Shown here: one piece after another, positions 55,953 through 63,881 of the stretch
Layout: each line of letters begins with the position of its first letter
Numbering within the stretch: position 1 is the first letter of the stretch
Assembly: GCF_003626635.1 (NCBI RefSeq)
Contig: NZ_RAZT01000011.1
Span: 228,343 to 292,342, forward strand
Origin: Micromonospora musae
GTDB lineage: Bacteria; Actinomycetota; Actinomycetes; Mycobacteriales; Micromonosporaceae
Direction: 5' to 3'
Length of the DNA: 64,000 nucleotides
Notes under the pieces: generated by a model
Databases searched by the model: none
Told to the model about the DNA's origin: nothing
The model's input: the letters and a program-made list of their open reading frames with translations, nothing else
Made by a program: the position numbers and the translations under genes

Positions 55953-55979
55953 TGAACCACTTCGCCGATCCGGCCGTGT
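55953..55979 (+). promoter_or_regulatory. ECF-type promoter, copy 8 (Lipoprotein_15 gene)
   Basis: TGAACC (55953-55958), 16 bases, CGTGT (55975-55979), then GGGAGCCG. 56 bases before the lipoprotein start; divergent from copy 7. Confidence 0.75.
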
Positions 55980-56035
55980 GGGAGCCGAACCGCGCGTACG
56001 GGCACGGTTCTCCCCGAACACGAGGTAGAGCAGAG

Positions 56036-56737
56036 ATGTTGTTGCGCAGCCGGATCGCGCGGACCGCGATCGCACTGACCAGCCTGGCCGCCCTGGCCGC
56101 GTGTGGTGAACAGCAGTCCGGGACGGCGGCGCCGGCCGCCTCGACGGCGGGCGGGCAGCCGAGCCCGACCGTCTCGACCGCGGCGAGCCCGGAGCGGAAC
56201 CCCGAGGTGGTCGAGGCCCCGACTCCGCTGCCCACGCCCACGGTGGCGAAGACCCAGCGCCGGGTGCAGATCTACAGCGGCCCGGCCAACACCTCGCTCT
56301 CCCCGGCGCCGGACAAGGGTCAGGGCAGCAACATCGTGCAGTTGAACGGGACCGCGTCGGCCGACATCGGCACCTACGTCGCCGACGGCAAGGGCATGAC
56401 CCTCTACCGGTTCGACAAGGACAAGGCGAAGCCGTCGAAGTCCAACTGCAACGGTGACTGCGCGAAGACCTGGCCCCCGCTGCTGATCAAGTCGCCCGGC
56501 CAGATCTATCCGAGCGGGATCAACCCGCAGCTGATCGGTTACGTGGAGCGGGCCGACGGCACCTGCCAGGTGACCATCGCCGGCTGGCCGGTCTACCTCT
56601 TCGCCAAGGACACCGAGCCGGGCGACATCAAGGGCCAGGGCGTCGGTGGCACCTGGTTCGCGATCAACCCGACCGGGGGCAAGACCAAGCCGCTGCCCGA
56701 GGTGATCGGCATGCCCACCCCGGCCGCCGCCCGCTGA
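56036..56737 (+). CDS. Lipoprotein with PF03640 repeats, paralogue 3
   Basis: 233 residues from the ATG at 56036 (GAGGTAGAG upstream). Lipobox LAAC (Cys23). After a Pro/Ala/Thr linker come a VQIYSGPANTSLSP segment and two PF03640 repeats: GMTLYRFDKDKAKPS...CAKTWPPLLI and TIAGWPVYLFAKDTEPGD. Likely function is shared with the other two paralogues; none is known in this context. Next gene is 17 bases on, probably the same transcript. Confidence 0.85.
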   Translation: MLLRSRIARTAIALTSLAALAACGEQQSGTAAPAASTAGGQPSPTVSTAASPERNPEVVEAPTPLPTPTVAKTQRRVQIYSGPANTSLSPAPDKGQGSNIVQLNGTASADIGTYVADGKGMTLYRFDKDKAKPSKSNCNGDCAKTWPPLLIKSPGQIYPSGINPQLIGYVERADGTCQVTIAGWPVYLFAKDTEPGDIKGQGVGGTWFAINPTGGKTKPLPEVIGMPTPAAAR

Positions 56738-56754
56738 GCCCGGAGGAGACGACG

Positions 56755-57198
56755 ATGACCAACCCGTACGGGGGTCCCGACAACAACGGCGCGGCCCCGC
56801 CCACCCCGCGTTGGGCGCCCGCCCCACCGCCGCAGTGGGGGCCGGCCGCGACGCCCGCCGCCCGCCCCGCACGCCAGCGGCGGTTCTCTCCGAAGCTCGT
56901 GGTGGCTGTGGCCGGCCCGGTCGTGGCCGTCGTCGCGCTGGTGGCCGTGCTCGGCCTGGCCTGGCCCGGCTTCCTCAACCAGAAGGTCTTCGACACGGCG
57001 GCGCTACAGCAGGGGGTGCTGACGGTGCTGCGCGACGACTACCAGCTCGACGCGAACAACGTCGCCTGCCCGACGGGCCAGTCGGTGGAGGTGGAGCACC
57101 GTTTCTCCTGCTCCGCCCAGGTCGCTGGGGTGCCGAAGACGATCAGCGTCACGGTGAAGTCGTCCGACGGTCGCTTCGAGGTCGGACGGCCGCAGTGA
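56755..57198 (+). CDS. DUF4333 membrane protein
   Basis: 147 residues. A Pro-rich cytosolic N-terminus (ATPAARPARQRRFSP) and one membrane helix (LVVAVAGPVVAVVALVAVLGLAW) precede an outer DUF4333 domain: KVFDTAALQQGVLTVLRDDYQL, NNVACPTGQSVEVEHRFSCSA and TVKSSDGRFEVGRP with two Cys. GGAGGAGACGACG precedes the ATG. Co-transcribed with the lipoprotein from promoter copy 8. Confidence 0.88.
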   Translation: MTNPYGGPDNNGAAPPTPRWAPAPPPQWGPAATPAARPARQRRFSPKLVVAVAGPVVAVVALVAVLGLAWPGFLNQKVFDTAALQQGVLTVLRDDYQLDANNVACPTGQSVEVEHRFSCSAQVAGVPKTISVTVKSSDGRFEVGRPQ

Positions 57199-57258
57199 GG
57201 CGGCGGGGCGTACTCCGGATCGACGTCACCGGCCCGTCCGGGCGCCGGCGGCCGGGCT

Positions 57259-57295
57259 GCCGGGACGGGGGCCCGAAGCGGCCCGCCGTCCCGGC
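57259..57295. terminator. Hairpin between convergent genes
   Basis: GCCGGGACGG / CCGTCCCGGC with an inner GGGCC / GGCCC pairing; 5 bases before the end of the convergent DUF1996 gene. Confidence 0.65.
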
Positions 57296-57300
57296 GGAGC

Positions 57301-58347
57301 TCAGCCTTCCCGGCAGCTCTGCCCGCTGTTGAGGCAGGTCACCACCTTCGCCATCAGCGGCTCCGGCATCAGGTTGACGAAGAAGGCGTGATCGGTCAGC
57401 GGGCTGTTGCGCTGGCCGTCGAAGGCGTCGATCTGGAAGCGGACGCCCGGTGGAAGGTCGTACGCGAGGGTCATCCGCAGCCGCGGCACCGGGAAGGTGC
57501 CGTGCGGGCAGGCGCCCTCCCCGGTGGGAAAGACCAGGTGCGAACGGTGACTCTCGCTGTCCGTCCGCCGGCCGTCCCAGCAGCTCGGGAAGTCGTACAC
57601 GCGCAGCACCCGGTCACCGGCCGGGCAGGCGGGATAACGGGTGGTGCGCCGCTCCGGCGTGCTGGCGCAGGTCCACGTCGCCGCCGCGTTCGCTCCGCCG
57701 TTGGTCACGGCCACGGCGTCCCCGACGGTGCCGGCGAGCTGCTGCGGCATCGCCACCACGTTCCCGCGGGGGTTGCCGGTGAAGGTGAGCGCCACCTCGA
57801 CCGGCACCTGGATCTCACCCTCGTGCCCGGGGTGGCTCGTCGCCTCGCCGGTGGCGCCGGCCCCGTCGGTCGCACCGGCCCCGTCCGCCGCGACGGTGCG
57901 CAGCACCGGCCAGAAGTAGGTCGACCGGTCACCGTTGGGGCAGGTGGTCGCGGCGGCCGCGAGGGTACGGGGGGTCGAGTCGACGGCCGTGGAGACGTTG
58001 CCGACGTAGTCGTGCACGTGGTGTGGCTGGCCGGGGAAGCCCGGTGCCATCACGATGTTGGCGGTGTTGCGGTGGCCGTTCTCGTTGCGGCCGCAGTCCC
58101 AGGTGAAGGTGCCCGTGGCCGCGCCCGGTGCGGTCGCGGGAGCGGCGGGGCCGGAGGGTACGGACCTGATGTCGACGAAGTCGGGGCCGAGGAGGTTCGC
58201 CACCGGCGTGGGCGGGGCGTCCCCGCCCACCTCGACCCGCTGCGCCACGCCGAAGGCGAGCGCGACGAGCAGGAGTTCCAGCACCAGCGTGGCGGCGATC
58301 GCCGGACGCCGGGCCGTCCTGCTCCTGGTCCGATCGCTAGGCGGCAC
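57301..58347 (-). CDS. DUF1996 secreted/membrane-anchored protein
   Basis: 348 residues, GTG start at 58347. One N-terminal membrane helix. The DUF1996 domain has PGFPGQPHHVHDYVGN (HHxHD) in the front, TYFWPVLRT, and SCWDGRRTDSESHRSHLVFP and CPHGTFPVPRLRMTLAYDLP. The His-rich start may bind metal. Common in actinomycetes and fungi; role unknown. Its region lacks the ECF motif. Confidence 0.88.
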   Translation of the reverse strand: MPPSDRTRSRTARRPAIAATLVLELLLVALAFGVAQRVEVGGDAPPTPVANLLGPDFVDIRSVPSGPAAPATAPGAATGTFTWDCGRNENGHRNTANIVMAPGFPGQPHHVHDYVGNVSTAVDSTPRTLAAAATTCPNGDRSTYFWPVLRTVAADGAGATDGAGATGEATSHPGHEGEIQVPVEVALTFTGNPRGNVVAMPQQLAGTVGDAVAVTNGGANAAATWTCASTPERRTTRYPACPAGDRVLRVYDFPSCWDGRRTDSESHRSHLVFPTGEGACPHGTFPVPRLRMTLAYDLPPGVRFQIDAFDGQRNSPLTDHAFFVNLMPEPLMAKVVTCLNSGQSCREG

Positions 58348-58476
58348 GCTGATGCACCCACTCCGGTCGCCTCACCCTGTCGAGGGTAGGGCGGGCGGCT
58401 CGGGACGTCCGTCCGGCCGCCTTCGGTGTGATCTGGGCCGAACTCTGGTGTCGCGCGGGCGCGCCGCGGGCCCGGG

Positions 58477-59022
58477 TCAGTGCGAACCGATGCCGTTGAG
58501 CAGCGACTCCACGACCCGGTCGGCGGCCTCGGGCGGCGCGAGATCGGTGAACTGGTGAGCGGCGGTGGAGACCACCTGGTCGAGCAGCGCGCGGAGCCAC
58601 CCGACCGGTAGGTCGTCCCGGAACAGCCCCTCGTCCACGGCTCGTTCGACGAACCGGTCGAGCCGCCGGCTCTGCTCCCGCGCCCGGGCATACGCGGTCG
58701 GATCGCCGCGCATCATCCGGTGCATGTCGACCGGCCACTGCCGACTGACCGGAACGATCCCCTCCACGTAGCGGTGCAGCGCCACCTGTACCGGCGCCTC
58801 GTCGAGGCGTGCCTGCTCGAACACGAGGTCGACGTTGTCGAGCTTGGCCATGAAGACGGCGCTGAGCAGAGCTTCCCGGGTGGCGAAGCGCCGGTAGACG
58901 GTGCGGCGATCGACCCCGGCCGCGGACGCGATGGTGCTCATGCTGGTCGCCGGATCTTCGGCGAGCAGGCGTGCTCCGGTCCGCAGGACCAGATCGAGGT
59001 TTCGCGCCGCATCAGCTCTCAT
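58477..59022 (-). CDS. TetR-family transcriptional regulator
   Basis: 181 residues. HTH part: LDLVLRTGARLLAEDPATSMSTIASAAGVDRRTVYRRFATREALLSAV; the ligand part ends ESLLNGIGSH. Divergent from the SDR gene with 153 bases between, so it probably controls that gene. No clear palindrome was found in the gap. Confidence 0.92.
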   Translation of the reverse strand: MRADAARNLDLVLRTGARLLAEDPATSMSTIASAAGVDRRTVYRRFATREALLSAVFMAKLDNVDLVFEQARLDEAPVQVALHRYVEGIVPVSRQWPVDMHRMMRGDPTAYARAREQSRRLDRFVERAVDEGLFRDDLPVGWLRALLDQVVSTAAHQFTDLAPPEAADRVVESLLNGIGSH

Positions 59023-59175
59023 GACCCTGCCGAGATTACACCTGTGCGGCAGCTCACTCGATTAATGCCACGAGCAGGAGGCATGAAGCGATGGAAGTGC
59101 TACGTTGGTGTGGCAGTAAGGCTGAGGTGGGTCCCAGGCGTATGCCGCTGGCGGGCCCCGAGAAAGGAAATGATC

Positions 59176-60018
59176 ATGTCGAAGACGTGGCTCATCACCG
59201 GTAGCTCCGCGGGCCTTGGCCGGCACCTCGTCGAAGCGGCGCTGGCCGCCGGTGACAACGTGGTGGCGGCCAGTCGTTCTCCGCGGCAGCTCGACGACCT
59301 GGCGCTCCGTCACGGCGAACGCCTGCTCGCCGTGAGCCTGGACGTCACCGATCCGGCCGCCGCCCGGACCGTCGTGAACAGCGCCGTCGAGCGCTTCGGC
59401 AGCCTCGACGTGCTCGTCAACAACGCCGGCTACGCCACCACGGCCTCCGCGGAGGACTTCCCGGAGGACGAATTCCGCCGCCAGGTCGAGACCAACCTGT
59501 TCGGCGTCGTCAACATGACCAAGGCCGCCCTGCCGGTCATGCGTCGCCAGCGCTACGGCCACCTCATCCAGGTCTCCTCGATCGGGGGCCGGGTGGGCGG
59601 TACCTCCGGCCTGAGCGCCTACCAGACCGCCAAGTACGGCGTCGAGGGCTACTCCGCAGTCGTCGCCAGCGAGGTGGCGCCGCTCGGCATCAAGGTGACG
59701 ATCATCGAGCCGGGCGGGCTGCGGACGAACTGGGCCGGCGGTGCGGCGGAGCCCTCGGTGCCGGTCCGCGCCGAGTACGACGACACCGTTGGCAGGTGGC
59801 TGCGGATGTTTGCCGACTACTCGGGCAACGAGCCGGGTGACCCGGCGCGGGCCGCCGACGCGATCGTCGAGATCGCCGCGAGCGAGGAACCGCCGCTGCG
59901 GCTGCTGCTCGGGTCCGACGCGCTCCAGATCGCCCTGGACCACTCCAGGAACCAGATCACCGAGGCGCAGAAGTGGGCCGAGCTGACCCGGTCCGCCGAC
60001 TTCGCCGCGTCCGCCTGA
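59176..60018 (+). CDS. Short-chain dehydrogenase/reductase (SDR)
   Basis: 280 residues from the ATG at 59176 (AAAGGA 7 bases before; an ATG at 59170 is too close). Motifs TGSSAGLGRH, DVTDP, LDVLVNNAGY, SSIGG and YQTAK (Tyr/Lys) are in order. An extended C-terminal region is typical of the classical oxidoreductases next to TetR regulators. Substrate unknown. Confidence 0.93.
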   Translation: MSKTWLITGSSAGLGRHLVEAALAAGDNVVAASRSPRQLDDLALRHGERLLAVSLDVTDPAAARTVVNSAVERFGSLDVLVNNAGYATTASAEDFPEDEFRRQVETNLFGVVNMTKAALPVMRRQRYGHLIQVSSIGGRVGGTSGLSAYQTAKYGVEGYSAVVASEVAPLGIKVTIIEPGGLRTNWAGGAAEPSVPVRAEYDDTVGRWLRMFADYSGNEPGDPARAADAIVEIAASEEPPLRLLLGSDALQIALDHSRNQITEAQKWAELTRSADFAASA

Positions 60019-60071
60019 CGACTCGGCCGGCATACCGCCCTGGTGCCCGCCGATCCTTCCCCGAGGACGCG

Positions 60072-60112
60072 GACCGGCGGTGGAGCGGATCGAGGTAGCT
60101 CCACCGCCGGTC
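60072..60112 (+). terminator. Terminator hairpin after the SDR gene
   Basis: GACCGGCGGTGGAGC / GCTCCACCGCCGGTC: 15-bp perfect stem, 11-nt loop, 53 bases after the SDR stop. Confidence 0.75.
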
Positions 60113-60119
60113 CTGCGCA

Positions 60120-60164
60120 GACTCCTGACCCGGTCGCCGTGCCGACCGCACGGGGTCAGGAGTC
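60120..60164 (-). terminator. Second hairpin serving the minus-strand pair
   Basis: GACTCCTGACCC / GGGTCAGGAGTC, 12-bp stem; it overlaps the last codons of the minus-strand 60156-60563 gene and may end its transcript. Confidence 0.6.
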
Positions 60165-60563
60165 GTGTGGCTGGTCGCCTCTCTCGGTGGACTCCGCCAC
60201 GGTCGCCCGGATCCGGCGCAGCGTGGCATCGGGCGCCATCACCGCCGCCCGCCACTTCTCCAGTGTCCGGCGCAGCGACCGGACGGCGGCCTCCAACTGA
60301 TGCACCCTGCTGCGCATCGTGGCCAGCTCCTCGCGGGAGGCGTTCGCCTCGCGTTCGAGTTCGCAGACCCGCGCTCGCAGCGGCTGCACCAGGGTGAGCG
60401 CGGCGTCGGTGAGCGTGTCCGCGGCGTCGGCCTTGAACTTGCCCCGCTGGATGATCACCGCGACGATCGCGGCGAGTCCTCCGGCGCTGCCCAGCACGCC
60501 GAGCGCGGAGAGCACGGTCTGCAGCCACTGCGGGGCGGCTGGTGATGGTGGCGCGCTGCTCAT
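60156..60563 (-). CDS. Single-helix membrane protein with coiled coil, 135 aa
   Basis: The start overlaps the end of the gene before it (ATGA), so the pair is coupled. One membrane helix (TVLSALGVLGSAGGLAAIVAVII) precedes a long coiled coil (LRARVCELEREANASREELATMRSRVHQLEAAVRSLRRTLEKW). No family recognised. With its partner it resembles phage-type holin/accessory pairs in size, but no phage gene is near, so that is only a thought. Confidence 0.65.
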   Translation of the reverse strand: MSSAPPSPAAPQWLQTVLSALGVLGSAGGLAAIVAVIIQRGKFKADAADTLTDAALTLVQPLRARVCELEREANASREELATMRSRVHQLEAAVRSLRRTLEKWRAAVMAPDATLRRIRATVAESTERGDQPHDS

Positions 60564-61009
60564 GCCGCCTCTCCGTTCGGAAGCTCGGTGCTGGTTTCGC
60601 GACTGATCAGGGCGATCTGCCGGAGATCGACGACGATCTGCCCGGAGCGCCAGAACGATCCGGCCGACACGGCGACCACGAACGAGATCGCGGCCACTCC
60701 CTGCGCGCCCGAGACCGCCGCGATGGCGACCGCGTACATGCCGGTGATCGAGCCGAGCAGCAGCAGCGCTGCCAGCTCGATCCCGAGACCCGTCGACAGC
60801 CGTCCGGGCCAGAGGATCCCCGCGAGACCGACCAGGCCACCGACGATCAGGCCGGTCTCCCAGCCGGCCTGGAGCGGAGGTGGCATCGCCAGCGTGACCG
60901 ACTGTGGTCGGACGTCCAGGAGGATCAGGAAGAGGCCGCAGGGCGGGGCGGCCAGGAGGACGGCGACCTCGAACGGCTGGCGCCGGGAGCGGATCCGGTT
61001 GTGCGGCAC
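60560..61009 (-). CDS. Small polytopic membrane protein, 149 aa
   Basis: GTG at 61009 with GAGGAG 6 bases upstream. Four hydrophobic segments (VAVLLAAPPCGLFLILLDV; TGLIVGGLVGLAGILW; LGIELAALLLLGSITGMYAVAIAAV; AAISFVVAVSAGSFW). No known family. First gene of the two-gene unit. Confidence 0.65.
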   Translation of the reverse strand: MPHNRIRSRRQPFEVAVLLAAPPCGLFLILLDVRPQSVTLAMPPPLQAGWETGLIVGGLVGLAGILWPGRLSTGLGIELAALLLLGSITGMYAVAIAAVSGAQGVAAISFVVAVSAGSFWRSGQIVVDLRQIALISRETSTELPNGEAA

Positions 61010-61321
61010 GAGTACTCCTCGGGCGACTCTGCCGCCTCCATCCGGCGGTGCCCGGGTGATCAGCCGAGCGGCGACAGATGCGCCGATGGTGGTGCCCTCG
61101 CGGCTGCGCGACCCGGTTGGAGGCCCGACTGAACGGACGGCATCGAGTGGGGGGTACGACGCGGCGCCGTTGACGGGCCGATAGACAAGTCGTATCACTG
61201 GCCCGAAGCCCTCGTCCACTCTGGGGTCAGTCGTATTTCCGCAGGTCAAGCCCGGGGTGGGCGGTTACCCGGCCGCCGAGCGGCGTCTTCGTTCGGCGGA
61301 CCGGCCGATGGTGCCCGGATG

Positions 61322-61362
61322 CCGACCGCCCTCCGCACGCGGGGCGTACGGGGGGCGGTCGG
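61322..61362. terminator. Hairpin in the gap before the trpS end
   Basis: CCGACCGCCCTCCGCACGC / GCGTACGGGGGGCGGTCGG pair at 17 of 19 positions (rest wobble) around GGG. It could end trpS transcription, which comes from the right. The 530-bp gap 61010-61539 holds this, the 25-bp relic below, and no gene I can support. Confidence 0.6.
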
Positions 61363-61376
61363 GTGAGCGCGCCGGA

Positions 61377-61401
61377 TCAGATGATGATCTTGTACGTGTT
61401 C
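61377..61401 (-). other. 25-bp motif shared with 29297-29321, possible gene relic
   Basis: On the minus strand this reads ACACGTACAAGATCATCATC then TGATC; at 29297 the plus strand has the same with two changes. Translated, both give -YKIII-stop (NTYKIII, NMYKIII), like the ends of secreted VCBS/FG-GAP-repeat proteins. Only the tail is present; the upstream frame is broken here. Weakly supported. Confidence 0.3.
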
Positions 61402-61539
61402 CAGCCGCTGCCCCGCTGAACCGGGTTCTGCGCACGAAGGAGTGAGCCTATCGATGCGAGCGCCGACGGCTACGCCACCGAACAGCTGGATTTGTCTCCT
61501 CGTTCCGCGACCGGCCGGGTCTTCCGCAGCCGTCGCGGT

Positions 61540-62598
61540 TCAACCCTCGGTGGCCAGGACCCGTCCGGCCCGCTCCGCCCGGCGGCGCATCCGGGTGTAC
61601 GCGCTGGTCAGGCCCATCGCCCGGCGCACCTCGCGCATCGTCTGCCGTACCTCCCGACGGGTCCGTTCGGTGCCGTCGAAGATCAGCTGGTCGACCAGGC
61701 CGCGGTCGTCCTCGATCCGTTCCCGGCGCTCCCGGATCGGGTCCAGGAAGCGGTTCAACGCGTCGGTCAGCTTCTCCTTGACCTCGACGTCGCCCACCCG
61801 CCCGGCGCGGTAGCGCTCCTTCAGCTCCGCCACCTGTGCCCGATCCGGGTTGAACACGTCGTGGTACGCGAAGACCGGATTCCCCTCGACCGTTCCGGGC
61901 ACGTCGGCGCGCACCCGGTTCGGGTCGGTGTACATGCCCATGACCTTCCGCCGTACGGCGGCCTCGTCGTCGGAGAGCAGGATCGTGTTGCCCCGACTCT
62001 TGCTCATCTTGGCCGCCCCGTCCGTACCGACGAGGGAGGGTGTCTCCGCCTGGATCAGCTCCGGGACCGGGAAGACCGTCCCGTAGAGGCCGTTGAACCG
62101 CCGGGCGATCTCCCGGGTCACCTCCACGTGGGCCGCGTTGTCCTTCCCGACCGGTACGACCTGCCCCTTCACGCAGAGGATGTCGGCGGCCTGGAGCACC
62201 GGGTAGCCGAGCAGCCCGTATGGCATCTCCTCCTTGCCGGAGTCCCGGGCCATGTCCTTGAGCGACGGCACCCGCTCCAGCCGGGGCACGGTGACCAGGT
62301 TCTGCAGGAGCGTGTTCAGGTCGCCGACCTCGGGGATCGCGGACTGGAGGTAGAACGTCGCCCGGGCCGGGTCGACGCCGGCGGCCAGGATGTCGGTGAC
62401 CATCTCGCGGGCGTTGTCGGCGACCCGTTGAATGTCCTCGCGGGTGTTCCTGGTGGTGAGCATGTGCAGGTCGGCGACGATGAAGAAGCTGTCGTAGCCC
62501 TGGTGCAGCCGTACGCGGTTCGCGATGCTGCCGACGTAGTGGCCGAGGTGCAGCCGCCCGGTCGGGCGGTCCCCGGTGAGCATCCGTGCAACGGACAT
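61540..62598 (-). CDS. trpS: Tryptophanyl-tRNA synthetase
   Basis: 352 residues, class I enzyme. HIGH-type motif RLHLGHYVG near residue 16-22, KMSKS motif AAKMSKSRGN near 196, and Trp/ATP pocket segments (FFIVADLHMLT; PVLQAADILCVKG; VGKDNAAHVE). Charges tRNA-Trp for translation. No T-box, leader peptide or other attenuator was visible in the 90 bases before the ATG. Confidence 0.96.
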   Translation of the reverse strand: MSVARMLTGDRPTGRLHLGHYVGSIANRVRLHQGYDSFFIVADLHMLTTRNTREDIQRVADNAREMVTDILAAGVDPARATFYLQSAIPEVGDLNTLLQNLVTVPRLERVPSLKDMARDSGKEEMPYGLLGYPVLQAADILCVKGQVVPVGKDNAAHVEVTREIARRFNGLYGTVFPVPELIQAETPSLVGTDGAAKMSKSRGNTILLSDDEAAVRRKVMGMYTDPNRVRADVPGTVEGNPVFAYHDVFNPDRAQVAELKERYRAGRVGDVEVKEKLTDALNRFLDPIRERRERIEDDRGLVDQLIFDGTERTRREVRQTMREVRRAMGLTSAYTRMRRRAERAGRVLATEG

Positions 62599-62688
62599 GG
62601 TGGTACGCCTCTCGTGCCTGGGAAGAGTGGGTTGACGCGCGGGTGCGCCGGTCGCGGCGACGTCGCCGGACCGGTCAGCGGGATCGGG

Positions 62689-62862
62689 TCAGTACGCCGT
62701 CCGCCATCGCGCGCCGTCGCGGAACCGCAGTCCGCCGGCACGAAGGACATCGAGGATCTGCTCGCGGCCGTCGCCGCGGTGGGCCGGGCCGGTGGATACG
62801 CCGAGCGGGAGGTCGTCGCTGCTGGTGACGACCTCCGGCGTGGGGATGCTCGGCCGGGCCAT
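62689..62862 (-). CDS. Possible small protein, 57 aa
   Basis: ATG at 62862 with GGTGAGG shortly before. Sequence MARPSIPTPEVVTSSDDLP ... REQILDVLRAGGLRFRDGARW. It has a plausible ordered C-terminal half. The ribosome-binding site is close to the start and composition alone could make such a frame, so support is limited. Confidence 0.35.
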   Translation of the reverse strand: MARPSIPTPEVVTSSDDLPLGVSTGPAHRGDGREQILDVLRAGGLRFRDGARWRTAY

Positions 62863-63000
62863 GGCCTCACCGTACACGTCCAGTGGTCTGCCCGGACGCC
62901 GAGTTGATCGACCGGAGTCAGTGCGGCCGCACCTCCGAGCGCGATGGCCAGCCCCTTGATCAGGTCGGCTGCCCGGCCACCGCTGGCATACTCGGCTGCC

Positions 63001-63252
63001 ATGGTGTTGTCGCGTGGCTGGGCCCTCTTCCTCACGGGCGTAGGGGTCTGGATGTGGGTGATCTGGCCGAGGTTCGCCGTGGCGATCTGGGACGACCCCC
63101 GGTCGTGGTCCGGTGGTGTCTCCGCCCAGGGGTCGCCGACCGCCTTCCTCTGGGTGCACGCCCTCCTGATCGGCGGATCGCTCGCCATCGGCACCGTCGT
63201 GGGAGTGCTCGGCGTTCGCGCGTGGTTCGCGGCGCGCGGGCGCGCTCGCTGA
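63001..63252 (+). CDS. SCO4848-family membrane protein
   Basis: 83 residues. Two helices with the family pattern: LSRGWALFLTGVGVWMWVIWPRFAVAIWDD and PTAFLWVHALLIGGSLAIGTVVGVLGVRAW. Conserved in actinobacteria; function unknown. Typical small inner-membrane protein. It is the last gene before the rRNA operon. Confidence 0.88.
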   Translation: MVLSRGWALFLTGVGVWMWVIWPRFAVAIWDDPRSWSGGVSAQGSPTAFLWVHALLIGGSLAIGTVVGVLGVRAWFAARGRAR

Positions 63253-63509
63253 CGCGGCCGGCTACCGGAAGTTCAGCTGGGACGCCGCTCGCCGCACCGA
63301 GGTCGCCGATCGTGCGGGCGAACGGCCTTGCGTTCCGACGTCTCTGAGCCGTCCCGCGCGGAGTGTCCGGGCGGTCGCGGCAGACCGCCGAACGCGGCGT
63401 TCACTCGGCGTTCAGGCTCGACGAGAGCGGGCCGGCTCTGGGGTGACCCGCTCTGATCAGCGAAGATAGGCCGGTGGTGATGGTGTGACGCGCGCCGCCC
63501 GCCCCCGAT

Positions 63510-63539
63510 TTGACGATCAAACCCGAAGCCGCGTAACTT
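63510..63539 (+). promoter_or_regulatory. Upstream promoter of the rRNA operon
   Basis: TTGACG (63510-63515), 18-base spacer, TAACTT (63534-63539), in an unusually AT-rich stretch (GCGTAACTTTCTCTGCC). The gap 63253-64000 contains no gene; it is the rRNA regulatory region. Confidence 0.55.
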
Positions 63540-63852
63540 TCTCTCTGCCAGCGCGGAACGGGGCAAACGGGACGAAAGCCCGGGGGCCTCGGATCGGGAT
63601 GGTATCGGGATCAGAGCGGCCGCAAGGCCACTCCGGGACCGGTTCCGGGCGGTGCCCCGGATTCGCCGCGAGGCGGATTTGGTGCGGCGAAACCGACCGG
63701 GTAAGGTTGACGACCGGCAGGGCACCGGGCGAGCTAGCGGGAGACCGCAGCGGCCGGCCTGCCGAATCCGACGATCAAGCTCAGCGGCTTGCTGCTGCGC
63801 GTGATCGACGGTGCCAACCCGTACGAAGCACGACAGACCGGCACAGACCGGT

Positions 63853-63881
63853 TTGACACGGCGGAAACGGTGAGGTAACGT
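63853..63881 (+). promoter_or_regulatory. Main promoter of the rRNA operon
   Basis: TTGACA (63853-63858), 17 bases, TAACGT (63876-63881), near consensus for the vegetative sigma factor. Transcription should begin a few bases after AGTAAAAG. Confidence 0.75.

Noticed and set aside
53071..56028. 985-codon open frame on the plus strand
   Set aside because: Antisense to the EssC-like ATPase and the WXG gene, which have unmistakable motifs on the other strand.
35114..58347. A complete mycobacterial-type ESX locus
   Set aside because: eccB, eccD, eccE and mycosin genes are not in the window; the ATPase architecture is closer to EssC, so I do not name the locus as an ESX of known number.
60156..61009. 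Prophage holin/endolysin cassette
   Set aside because: Size and membrane pattern are suggestive, but no endolysin, tail or other phage gene is nearby.
61425..61450. TGAACC at 61425 as a ninth sigma promoter
   Set aside because: No CGTGT at 15-17 bases downstream and no gene start behind it. The TGAACC at 31013 and 24378 fail for the same reason.
62599..62688. T-box or leader-peptide attenuator before trpS
   Set aside because: No specifier loop, no T-box sequence and no run of Trp codons could be found.
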